Positions 36,801 to 46,946 of a stretch of 64,000 nucleotides of DNA are shown piece after piece. The notes below the pieces were generated by a model that was not told the DNA's origin, made no database searches, and saw only the letters and a program-made list of their open reading frames with translations. The stretch is from Parasponia andersonii. Lineage: Eukaryota > Streptophyta > Magnoliopsida > Rosales > Cannabaceae. Position numbers and translations under genes: made by a program. Location: the NCBI GenBank assembly GCA_002914805.1, contig JXTB01000093.1:24249-88248 (forward strand), read 5' to 3'. Positions within the stretch are counted from its first letter, which is position 1. The number at the start of each line of letters is the position of its first letter.

Positions 36801-38690
36801 TATTATGGAAACTTTCAATAAAAGAGCATTTCAAACATAACCAATTAAAAGGGTCAAATACCTCCAACTGTTGAAGTGCATTGGCAGAGAGGACCATCTC
36901 AAAGTTGCTGGAGAAGGGCCTAAAAAACGCTCCTTGGCAAAAAACCCTTTCAAAACCAAATTGCTTCAGATAACGAATGGTCAGGGCCAACGCTTGGACG
37001 ACCAAATCTGGCATGTTCATGACTCCCTTTGAATATTACAGCAAAAATAGAAAATGAAATAAAAATAAGGTTGAATGATAACTGACATAAATAAAAATAT
37101 TAATAAAGATAAACTTTCAAGGGAGATAAAGAAGATATTGTATCTGTTTACGAAAAAAAACAACTTTGATTTTTGCAAATGATAGAGAACCATAAGTCAA
37201 GTTTACTACAAATTCGTAAGGATAAAGTGTCCCGGAGTTAGTTATCCTCAAAAGCATAGTTACCGGCACGCAGTAATAGACGTTGTGTGGGTAAAAACAA
37301 ATGCGAAAATTCAAGTTTCTTCGTGAAAAATGTAAAACATATCATGCCTCAATTGCCAAATGACGATTTCCTCGTTCTGTTGCCTCCGTGTTTTGCTTTA
37401 GATCATCTGCCGGATTACAGTCGTCCAATTTTTCATATAAGGTCATAACTTCAGCAAGTGCACCACCATCTTTAAAGCAATCTCGTGAGACTCGCTCCAC
37501 CCGAACATTTGAGGCAGGTCCAGCATAAGCAAGTAATAACTACAGAAACAACCATTTCCACTCAATCTTATGAAAGTCCTAAGCAAACTACACAAACATA
37601 ACTGAAAATGCCTAGACATAACATGTAATTCAATGCAATCATAAGTTAAGTTTTAACTTTCTAGAAGAAACATAAAAATCTACAATGGTTACTATTACTA
37701 TAATCTAACCTTTTCCGTCTGTTTTGAGAGTGGTTGCCCAAGAAGCAACTCAGCAGGAGACAAGCTCAAAACAACAGCCTCAAGACCACTCCTCATAAAA
37801 TTATCATTGAACTCACAATAAACAACATCCCCGGTTGATATTTCCACCCCAACAATCCCAACTTTCACCTCAAACCCACTTTCCACCCCTGAAGTAGACT
37901 CCATTCTCTCCACTACACAAACCAAATAACTACTATCCGCACCACACCCCTCCTCCCTTCCTCCCATATCCTCTGCCGCCTCCAGCGTCGCCTTCGTGTA
38001 CAATGCCGATAGCCCTCTACAAAACGGGCCTAACCGGTTCAACCCGTGGGCCTTCATCGCCGCCGTCTCGGTCTGCTTAACCACACCCACCTTAAACCCG
38101 GCACTCACCAGCCTCCTCACATGGACACTCAATCGAAAAGTGGGTACACTCGCAGTCAGGAAATTATGGTCCATATGGGCATAAATCCCCAAAACCCTCG
38201 CGGCCGTTTCCGCATCTTCGCCGAAAAACCGGTACTTGTAACCGACTTCCACCATCAAAAGAACATCTGGGTGCTTCTTCTTAAGGTCCACAACTTGCTG
38301 CTCCAATGGAGTATACTTAATCGGAAGGTTTGAAGCCTTGTGCTGCTCTGGAATCTTGTTGGGGATTGTGGGTTCTAGAAGCTTCTGGAGGAACTTCTGG
38401 TGAAGCGAGGGACTGGGGTTTTGGGGTATGGGGTTGTGAGTGTGGGGAGAGAGCTTGGGAGCTTTGGGAGGCTTTGAGGCTGGGGAGGAGGCGAGGGGGC
38501 GTTTGGACGGTGAGAAAGCGACTGTGGCTGAGATTTTGGGAGGCGGGGTTGGTGGGTTTGGGAGAGAAGAAGACGGTGATGATGAAGATGAAGATGAAGA
38601 TGAAGGGTTTGGAGCGGTTGATGGTGGTGTTGGGGTTTTGAGTTTGGGAGCAAAGAAGCGGGAAATGACTTGTTGCTTTTGTTTTCCCAT
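32747..38690 (-). CDS. MSH3: DNA mismatch repair protein MSH3
   Basis: Twelve coding exons (5' to 3' on the minus strand: 37710-38690, 37348-37539, 36862-37026, 36395-36493, 36063-36308, 35691-35945, 35460-35591, 34783-35043, 34620-34691, 34040-34189, 33195-33665, 32747-33082) give 1119 residues, close to Arabidopsis MSH3. A PCNA-binding PIP box (QQVISRFF, residues 6-13) is followed by a serine/proline-rich linker. The MutS mismatch-binding domain runs about 127-245 ([28 protein letters not shown]). Connector, lever and clamp regions follow. The ATPase has Walker A GPNMGGKS (830-837) and Walker [17 protein letters not shown] (905-920). MSH3 pairs with MSH2 as MutS-beta in the nucleus and recognises insertion/deletion loops. 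All eleven introns are phase 0. Intron 2 appears to use a GC donor. No defect is visible. Confidence 0.95.
33792..33822. repeat. (AC)n microsatellite in MSH3 intron 10
   Basis: About 15 AC units lie in the intron between the coding exons at 34040-34189 and 33195-33665. Dinucleotide tracts of this kind are the loops that MutS complexes recognise when they slip, but there is no sign of a functional role here. Confidence 0.9.
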
Positions 38691-38811
38691 GGTGGCGCAC
38701 TGTCACGAGCACTAGCACAGTAGCACTGGGAATTGGCAGTGCCTTCCCAGCTACGATTACGGGTGGGAAAGGTATTATATAGAGAAGTTTTTCTCTGAGG
38801 CTAAATATCAA

Positions 38812-38819
38812 ATTGGCGC
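38812..38819. promoter_or_regulatory. E2F-like site upstream of MSH3
   Basis: ATTGGCGC fits the plant E2F consensus WTTSSCSS and lies within a GGCGCGCC palindrome, about 120 bases upstream of the MSH3 start codon. E2F sites are common in plant replication and repair genes. Binding is inferred from the motif only. Confidence 0.45.
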
Positions 38820-40340
38820 GCCTTTATAGTTTTATTCTCCCTGCACTAAGTTCCTCTCGTCTTATTATACGACGAAATGCCAAATTCCAAAACGACAGTA
38901 ACTTCCCATAACCCCACTTATTGAAATCGAACCATTTAGTTATGAAGGACTAGATTAGTATTTTTTTTTTAGTTCCAAAAGTGAAAATTAATTTAGTAAA
39001 CTTATATTTAATGAAATTTTCATATTCCCGTCCTTCCACCAATCAAAATCATCCCAAACTAAAACTAATTTGAAGTTTATGGACCCAATGCGGGCCGGCA
39101 TATTTTAGCCCCTCATATGCCGGCTCACCTGTTTTATTTTTTGTTTTTAAATAATTTTCAAAAAATTTTAAAGTATGAAATTTTAAATAATATTTTTGTT
39201 AATGGTTTACTTAATTAGTTCTATCTATTTTAGATATTATTTTATTATTTATGTTCATTAAACATTGAAATAAATTAGTAATTTTATGTACATTATTAAA
39301 GAGTTCATCAAAAAATTACTTTATAACAAATTGTTTTATTTTTTTTTAGCCCAGCATGGGCCGAGCCATGTGGGCTGGCCTATTCTGGTTCATCAAAAGG
39401 ATACACGTGGACCAACCTAACCAAGGTCTATGGGCTAGCCCGTTCTAACCTACGGCCCAGCAAAGCGTTGCCCACACAAATGGAGACCCATGGGATAGGC
39501 TGGGCCACCATTTTCTTAGGTGGGCTGTCTCAGCCCGGCCCCCGAAATCAAACCGTAAAATACCTAGAAGATTATTTATAGATGAACGTGACAGAACAAT
39601 TAACCCTAAAATTACCATAATCATGTGGTTACAACAAAGTAACAGAAAAATCACATAGCCCCTAAAATCTAAACCAAAAAACATAACCATTTCAGAATCA
39701 CGAACAAGTTTCTTTATGAATTTTCTGTGCTGCTTGAGTTGTGAGTTAACGGCATGAATGTGCTAAGTGACTTTCAATTTATAACATTCCGATATAATGT
39801 CTATTATACATTTTAATTATCGATTCTGTCTCTATCTTACAATGTAAGGTGATACTAAAAGGGATATAAATGGTTGTGAGTTGCTGATATAGGAAGATCG
39901 CAACACAACAACCATGAGGCTGAAGGAATATTTTCCTTTTAGGTTTTGTAGTTTTTATATTTAGTTATGATTTTTTTTTTATTAAATGCATACTTAATGG
40001 ACAATAAGTGATAAATCTTATATTTTGGTTAGAAAAAAAAAAAAAAGAAATTTACACCTAGTATCCATTTTTTTCAGAATTTTTTTATAAACACTCGTTT
40101 TTAATTTTTCTTTCAAAAATACCTATTTTTATGATCTACATTTCATATACAAAATATGAGTGGTCCACATTTATAATGTAAATTTTATCCGCGAGGTATA
40201 TATTTCATGTGTAAAATATGAACCGTATATATTTTAAAATGTGTGTCAATTTTTAATGTAATTTTTATTTATGAAATGTGGACTTTATACATGTATAAAA
40301 CAACGGTCTATATTTCCCCAAAAAAGGTGATAAATCTTCT
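38820..40340. other. Intergenic DNA with a GGCC-rich repeat remnant
   Basis: No gene is supported. GGGCC/GGCCC-rich words cluster at about 39089-39125 and 39350-39545 and resemble the subterminal regions of the hAT element at 13465-17012, so this may be a degraded internally deleted hAT derivative. Neither clean ends nor target duplication could be placed. The rest is AT-rich. Confidence 0.4.
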
Positions 40341-40912
40341 GGACAAAGTACCCTATAGGCCCGTCACTTTTGCCAAGAATAGTTGTTTACCCCTTCAAAT
40401 TTGAAATTTAACCCGTATGCCCCTTGTTTTACAAATATGGTGCCATATTATTCCATTTTAAAGATTATAGTGCTATGCTACTCCAGATTTTACAAATTTG
40501 GTGCCAGTGTGCCCTACTGAAAATCTATGAAAATAGATAAGAAAAGCTTTTAATTTTTTTGTTTTTAATTGAAAGGAGTACTCATTTAAATAAAATATAG
40601 TTTTATGCGATTATTAAAAAAAATGTCCATCATTCTCAACTTTAACTATATTTTTTTAAATTCCTATGTAAATTTGAAAATGTAATGATTTTATCTCATT
40701 TATTTTCTCTTATTCAGTCGGTCTCCATATTTGGTGGGCAAAATAACTTCCTTTTTATAATCTACTATCGAAATAAAGTGACACAATATTCACGAAAATT
40801 GATGCAAAGTGACACTACATATATAAAAATTGGGTCATGTAGGTAAAATTTTAAATGTAATAGGGTAAAATACTATTCTCAACAAAAATGAGAGGCTATA
40901 AGGTATTTTGTC
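40341..40912. mobile_element. MITE-like element with about 40-bp inverted ends
   Basis: The left end GGACAAAGTACCCTATAGGC and the right end, reverse-complemented (GACAAAATACCTTATAGCC), form a terminal inverted repeat that extends to a GAGAATAG/AAGAATAG word. The flanking nonamers AAATCTTCT and TAATCTTAT agree at seven of nine positions, which would fit a diverged 9-bp Mutator-type target duplication. The interior is non-coding. Confidence 0.55.
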
Positions 40913-40982
40913 TAATCTTATATAAATGTACTTAATTAATAAATTCTCTAACATAGTATTTCGTTCTCTAAATTAGCTAGAA

Positions 40983-40988
<6 letters not shown>

Positions 40989-41019
<31 letters not shown>
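40989..41019. repeat. (AT)n microsatellite
   Basis: An uninterrupted run of about 15 AT units in intergenic DNA. Confidence 0.95.
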
Positions 41020-41024
<5 letters not shown>

Positions 41025-43504
41025 AATATTAGACTCATCTGTCGATTATAATACTTCAAAATCAAATAATATAAAGACGGTCTCTTTACATAATTCTAGC
41101 CCCAAAGTAACAAAAATTGAAAAATTCGAGATGGGTGGATTGATTTGAAATTATCAATTTTTATAAGTTATTTTATACAAATAACACTTTTAATAAATAT
41201 TTATGAAAATAGCACTTGTTCTTCTAAATTATTATTTTTCAATAGTACTTGAGGTAACTAGTTTGGTTATATGAGATAACTAGCAATAACTTGACCGATT
41301 ACTTCAAATATTTTATCAATTAATGAAAAATAACATTTTTAAAAATGGTATTTTTTTAATAAAAATTGGAAAATTTCAAAAAAATTCAAAAACCGAAAAT
41401 TTTCAAAAATTTAAAAAAAATAACAAAAAAAAATCCAATTTCCTTTATAAAGATCAACTATAATTTTTCTTCAATCTATTTTAAAACTTTATTTTTATTT
41501 ATGCCCCACTAAAGTAATTCTCTATTGGATGAAGATATATGCTTTTGGCTGCTAGAACAATATATGTTATTTTATTTATAGGTAAACTGAAAAAAAAAAC
41601 ATTGAAATTTGAGTGTTCTGTAATTTAAATCCTAAAATTTGGACTCTGCAAAACAATATCCTGAGATTAATAATTTCTAAAAATTTATATGCAATGTTGA
41701 CTTTTTGAATAAATTTAACTAGTGAAAGATAATAATATCATTAAAATTAAAGAGAATAATAAGAACTAATATAGTTTTAATGAATAATATTATTGTTTAT
41801 TCGCTGCTAAAATTGATCAAACAGTTAGTTCAATATTTTAATTTTCAAAAATTCTTAATCTCAAATATTATTTTATAGAGTTTAATGTTCAAAGTTTAAA
41901 TTACAGAATACTTAAATTTTAGAGTATTTTTTTTTTTTTGCAATTCAACCTTTTATTTATTTTTTTTCTTTAGAGGGAGAGACAATTTTTTTCTTTAGAG
42001 GGAGAGAAGGTTATGTCTTTTTACTGGGCCTGTTTTGGGGTTCATAGGGTATGCATGTTATGACTTTCGGCCTTTGGCTACTGGCACATCGGCTCGAACA
42101 GTATTATGTTATGTTTTATCGTTTTTTATTTTTTATTTTTCAAAGGATTTAGACATGTTTTGGTTAGCATGTCAAAGAAAAGATAATGTCAATCCTTTTG
42201 AATGTTCATAATTGCTGCGCCATTAAGAAAGAAAGATGATCTAATGGACCATATAAAACTAACTACATGGTCTACTAGATTCAAAGTCCTGACTGACAAT
42301 TTTTTAGTTGAACGTCATATCATCTTCACCAATAATATATCCAAACCAATCTCATTTAAATTTACTATGCCAAATTTTGAGCAGAACCACCTAAGTAATT
42401 AAATCACTGGTTTAGTCTCGACTAGCTCACATTTTATTCGGGGATAAGAACCAACTTATCCTCGATCGGACTGAGCTCCTTAATTAGATTAAAAGCCTTA
42501 TCCAAATTGAGTCTTGTCTCTTGTCGACATCATTTGGCTAATTGTATCTATCTTTAATATATATTCTTTACATTTAAATTGTATATGAAGAACAAGGACA
42601 GAGTGGGGTTTCAGGATCATGACGAATTTTGCTTTGATCTTTTTGCTTTGTTTGGTTGGAGTCTTCCAATCGGAGGGTCCCTGCAGTTTTGTTTCCAATG
42701 GTAACACAACAATTATTTTTAAAGCAAATGCTCCACATTTCATTTAAGTCTTCCTAATATAAGTTTTTTTTTTTTTTAATCTTTTCCTCGAGTGCAATGC
42801 TACGAGGCTAATTATAGTACTTAACATAATACCACATGTTAATAAATGTGTGAAATTTATTATAAATTTTGAGTGTAAGACTTAAAGCAGTAAGCACTAA
42901 GCTAGTTCTTTAGAATTTTCACATTTTAAGATATTTTATTTTAAAACAAATGGATTTGTTAGAATTATCAAATGATAATTGACAAAGAAAAAATTGAAAA
43001 ACAAGAACACACAGATTTAAGTGGAAAACCCTAATCGGGAAATAATCACTGGCAGAAGAGGAAATTTCACTATGTCAAAAAATAAGGTACAGAAGGTAGG
43101 TTTTATACGACCAAGGCGAAAATATATATAATCTCAAAAACCCTAAAATACATATGTATACGGACGAAAATTGTACGGACAAAACGGTCCAATAAAACAG
43201 GTCCATACCTAAGCTTCAGGATCGGGCCTATCCTTCGTTTCCATCACAGATCTCAAAATTTCTCGCAATTACAAAAATATTACATATGTCGCACCGTGAA
43301 GTTTTCGGACCAGGACAAATAGAATTCGAGTCACTAACTCTAATAGGATTGAAGACAGAAGTTTGTGGAGAAGATTCAGTGAGTAATATAATTGCAAGAG
43401 TTTGTTTCTCAAAAGACATTTATTGAAAGGAAGAGGAGCAAAATTGTTTCCTTTTTAGCTGTTTAAGAACAAATTGGGACAGTTTCTCATTCTATTATTA
43501 ATAA
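41020..43504. other. AT-rich intergenic DNA
   Basis: No coding gene is seen. An inverted-repeat element lies at 41588-41950. The stretch 42930-43450 looks like old retroelement sequence (for example a GTGGAAAACCCTAATCGGG segment near 43021) but has no readable domain. Confidence 0.45.
41588..41950. mobile_element. MITE-like element with about 80-bp inverted ends
   Basis: The left arm (ATTTGAGTGTTCTGTAATTT and following) matches the reverse complement of the right arm (ATTTAAGTATTCTGTAATTT and following) over roughly 80 bases with mismatches. The element has little unique centre and no coding capacity. Target duplication was not defined because both flanks are A/T homopolymers. Confidence 0.55.
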
Positions 43505-43589
43505 TGTGAGGAAACAATCCTCTTGGACTCACGAAAGCATACATAGAAACTTATTCACGACTTTAAATAAACAGGTAGAAGACAAAGAA
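43505..43589. repeat. 85-bp partial copy of the foldback outer end
   Basis: It starts TGTGAGGAAACAATCC and is a direct repeat of 44052-44136 at an offset of 547. It is followed directly by a copia pol remnant instead of the rest of the foldback arm. Confidence 0.85.
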
Positions 43590-43760
43590 TGAAACATATT
43601 GATGTAAGATTGCATTTTGTACGAGATATCATTACGAAGAAGCTGGTTGAAGTTCTGAACATTTCAACATAGACTAATCCTGCTAATATGCTTACCAAAA
43701 TCATTCTTATAAGTAAGTTCAAACAGGCTTTGGACTTGCTTAGAATTTTGGTAATATAAT
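43575..43760 (+). pseudogene. Copia pol C-terminal remnant
   Basis: A plus-strand frame reads MKHIDVRLHFVRDIITKK, then VEVLNIST, a TAG stop, TNPANMLTKI and KFKQALDLLRI. This is the C-terminus of the copia RNase H region (the HIDVRYHFIRD and ADxLTK motifs in the family). It is only about 60 codons long with an internal stop, so it is a fragment. Confidence 0.75.
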
Positions 43761-44051
43761 TCACTGAAGTAGGAAGGTTCTCTCAGTCATTTCCGAGTTA
43801 TCAAATTAGTGACAAGGTGAAGAATTGATGAGATTAATTGTTCTTAATTAGTTAGTTTGGGTTGGTTAATTTAGTTAGGAGTTTGTTGAGATGATTATGT
43901 AGACTACAGGTACAGAGTCATCAAGAAGTAAAAGCTCGGTTACATATCAATCATCAAGAAGACCTTGTTGCAGATTATTCGGTTGAGATCTTCACTTTGA
44001 ATCAAGATCGTAAAGAAACGAAAAAATCAGGCCTGACTCATGATACCAATT
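43761..44051 (-). other. Possible copia leader with primer-binding site, minus strand
   Basis: Reading the minus strand leftward from 44051 gives ATTGGTATCATGAGTC, an imperfect match to the TGGTATCAGAGC primer site, directly after a CCTCACA end. This suggests that the left arm of the foldback ends like an LTR of a minus-strand copia element whose leader occupies this stretch. The evidence is weak. Confidence 0.4.
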
Positions 44052-44444
44052 TGTGAGGAAACAATCCTTTTGGACTTACGAAAGCATACACAGAAACTTA
44101 TTCAGGACTTTAAACAAATAGGCAAAAGACAAAGAACGAAAATAGAGCACGGTTACTTGGTTTAGCTTTGATAGTATACCAAAGCCTACATCCAAGGGCA
44201 GGGAATTAATCCCATAGCCAAATCCACTAAGATGTTATCGAAGTTATATACTCAATCTTTCTATCAGAATTACGCAAGAAAGTTATCAGAACTTTCTTCT
44301 AGTTTCTCCCTGTTTTTTCATATAACAAACAATGTAACTCTTTTAATAGTTCTCAGTAACTATTCACAGTATTCTTCCTATTCTGGTTATTCTTTTTTTT
44401 TTTTTTTTAATATTACATAGATTGAATATATATATATATATATA

Positions 44445-44691
44445 GGTTACCAATCCAATAGGTATTTTTTTTCTTTATCTATGGGTAGGTATTTTTTTTT
44501 AAACCGTTGGATCACTATCTAATGGTGATCCAATGACTATAATGAAGTATATGAAAAGACGTGTATCATTAATGCTATTTCTCTCTCTTACTTTTTACAA
44601 TAAAAAAATGTGCATGCTAAATTTTCATTGGCCAAATGGATACCTATGCATAGGTAAAAAAGAATAAAAAATACCTACTGGATTGATGCCC
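44445..44691. mobile_element. MITE family A, copy 2
   Basis: It begins GGTTACCAATCCAATAGGTA and ends with a segment whose reverse complement is GGGCATCAATCCAGTAGGTA, so the ends are inverted repeats of about 25 bases. It is non-coding and flanked by ATATAT on both sides, consistent with insertion into a TA-rich target. Confidence 0.8.
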
Positions 44692-44699
44692 ATATATAT

Positions 44700-44942
44700 G
44701 GTTGTTAATCCAATAGGTATTTTTTTTCTTTACCTATCCGTAGGTAATATTATTTTAGCCGTTGGATCACTATCTAATGGTGATCCAATGGCTATAATGA
44801 AGTATATGAAAAGACGTGCATCATTAATGCTCTTTCTCTCTCTTACTTTTTACAATAAAAAAATGTACATGCTAAATTTTTATTAGCTAAATTGATACTT
44901 ATACATAGGTAAAAAAAAAAAAATACCTACTAGATTGGTGCC
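44700..44942. mobile_element. MITE family A, copy 3, in tandem with copy 2
   Basis: It begins GGTTGTTAATCCAATAGGTA and runs parallel to copy 2 (same orientation) with few differences, sharing the GATCACTATCTAATGGTGAT segment. Only an 8-bp ATATATAT spacer separates the two. Confidence 0.8.
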
Positions 44943-45029
44943 ATATATATATATATATATATTCAATCTATGTAATATAAAAAAAAAGAAAGAATAACTA
45001 GGAAGAATACTGTGAATAATTACTGAGAA

Positions 45030-46691
45030 TGTAATACCCCATATAATTATATATATATATATTAGTAGTGGGACCGACAACCTTATTTTTTAAATCAAAC
45101 CCCTTTCTCTTTCTCTTCTCTCTCCTTCCTTTCCGTGCACTTCTCTCTTTTCCCCTAGCTTTCTTCTTCTCTCCCTCGACCAAGCAACAGCCCCCAGCCC
45201 AGCTCCCGTGTGCACCACCTCCGGCCAGCGTCTGGCCACAGGAACGACTGACGCAGCTCCAGCTCGACACCAGTTGCACGTTAGAAATTCAATAAAGAGG
45301 TCCGTTCATTGATTCGAAGCTTCCTTGAAGGGTCGATGTTTCCCAAATGAGAGATCGAGACCATGGAATTGGTTCCCGACCCTCTGAACGACCGTCCAAT
45401 CAATACCTTGAGCATCTAATAGCATGGTATCGCTATCCTAAAGAGGTAGGGATTTGATTACTTGACTCAAAAATTAATTTAATTTATGATTTTTACATAT
45501 TTTTAATAAATATAGAATTTCGTGAAATAATTTATAAAATTGTGTTTATATCCATTTTTGACCTGATTTGAGATATAAACTGCTTAGGGGTTACGTCACA
45601 CTGGTTGGCGTGTCATATATACTTTTTGGATTGTTTTTTGTAGGAAATTGGATTTTTGGGTTTTGATAGAAAATAGCTGTTGTAATGTTGAAATTTTTAG
45701 AAAATCTAAAATGGTTTGAGAACTCAATTTTGAGAACTGGAAGTGATTTGATTAAAGAATACTGCATGATTATTTTGAGATTTTGTAGAAATGGTGCATA
45801 TCCTTATTCTATCATTCATATAGCATTTGCATACATTCACATATTTACGATGCCTTACATTGGGTGATCGGACTTACGATACCCCACATCAGGTGATCAG
45901 ATTTACGACGTCTCTTTAGGTGGCTTAGACTTATGAGTGATCTACTAGGATTTCATAATTGTATACATGGTTATATGTTTGCTTGAATAGATATGTACTG
46001 GTTTTGATGGATGTTTTACAATAGTTTGGAATGTTTGAACCGTTGGACTATGATTTCCACTTGAGTTTTGTGAATTATTTAGAATGGAACACTAACTATA
46101 CAAGACCTTCAACGTGAGTATATTTTCTTACATATAAAAACTTGTAATCGATTCTCTGCTGAGCATTCACGTGCTCACCCCCCCTTATTTATTCCCACTT
46201 TCAGGTATTGATTTATTTTGGAGAAATTATCTTGGTGACTTGTCAAGGTTGTTTGGCATATGTGTGTCATTTCCCATATCTTTATTGGTTGGTTCGTACT
46301 CTGTATCATTTTTCTTTATAAGTCAAATTTATTTAGCTAATAGTTGTATACTTACTAAGTGATGTGTGAGGATGATATTGCTATTAAATTGAGCACAAAT
46401 AATTTTATGTAGATTATTTAACCAATGGACCTAAGGTTTTAATTTGACTCATTTCTCTAAATGTTATGAATTTTAAAATGTTTCTAAATTAATCAATTGG
46501 AAAAGTGGAGTATTTTCTTGAAAATCTATATTAATGAGAGGTTTTTTTAACTTTAATTTTACTTATTTGTGAGAAGTACAATTTTAAACCTCTAACACTC
46601 GATTTTCTGAAATTTTGGAAAAAAATACTGTTTATCACTGTTTCAACCAAAAATTACTAAAAATCACGTCCTTAGAATTTTGGTCATGACA
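45030..46691 (+). mobile_element. Solo LTR (1662 bp) with GAGAA target duplication
   Basis: It starts TGTAATACCCC and ends GGTCATGACA, giving TG...CA termini, and is flanked by GAGAA at 45025-45029 and 46692-46696. No primer site, coding region or second LTR follows, so it is a solo LTR left by LTR-LTR recombination. A CT-rich leader-like section (45100-45200) and the length suggest a Ty3-type element. Its last 1.2 kb resembles 61580-62865 in reverse orientation. The + orientation is a tentative reading. Confidence 0.85.
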
Positions 46692-46946
46692 GAGAACTAT
46701 TAAGAGAGTTGCTCTATCTGTTATTCGAGAAAACAAAGAAAAACTAGAAGAAAGTTCTGGTAACTTTTTTGTGTAATTCTAGTAGAAAGATTAAGCGTAT
46801 AATTTTGATAACATCTTAGTGGATTTGGCTATGAGATTAATTCCATGCCTTGGATGTAGGCTTTAGTACACTACGAAAGCTGAACCAAATAAATGTGTTT
46901 TGTTTTCGTTCTTTGTCTTCTACCTATTTGTTTAAAATCCCTCACA

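Larger units (their letters stand above)
44052..46946. mobile_element. Large foldback locus with nested insertions
   Basis: The left arm 44052-44444 and the right arm (44943-45029 continued at 46692-46946) are inverted copies of each other over more than 300 bases, with roughly four fifths or more of positions identical by eye. Both outer ends read TGTGAGG inward. The centre (44445-44942) holds two tandem MITEs. The right arm is interrupted by a 1662-bp solo LTR. Two explanations fit: a foldback transposon, or two head-to-head copies of one LTR with the MITEs between them. No domain-coding sequence is present. Confidence 0.75.

Noticed and set aside
45068-45295. Proline/serine-rich 75-codon ORF
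   Set aside because: It lies in the CT-rich leader-like part of the solo LTR; this composition is usual for such LTRs.
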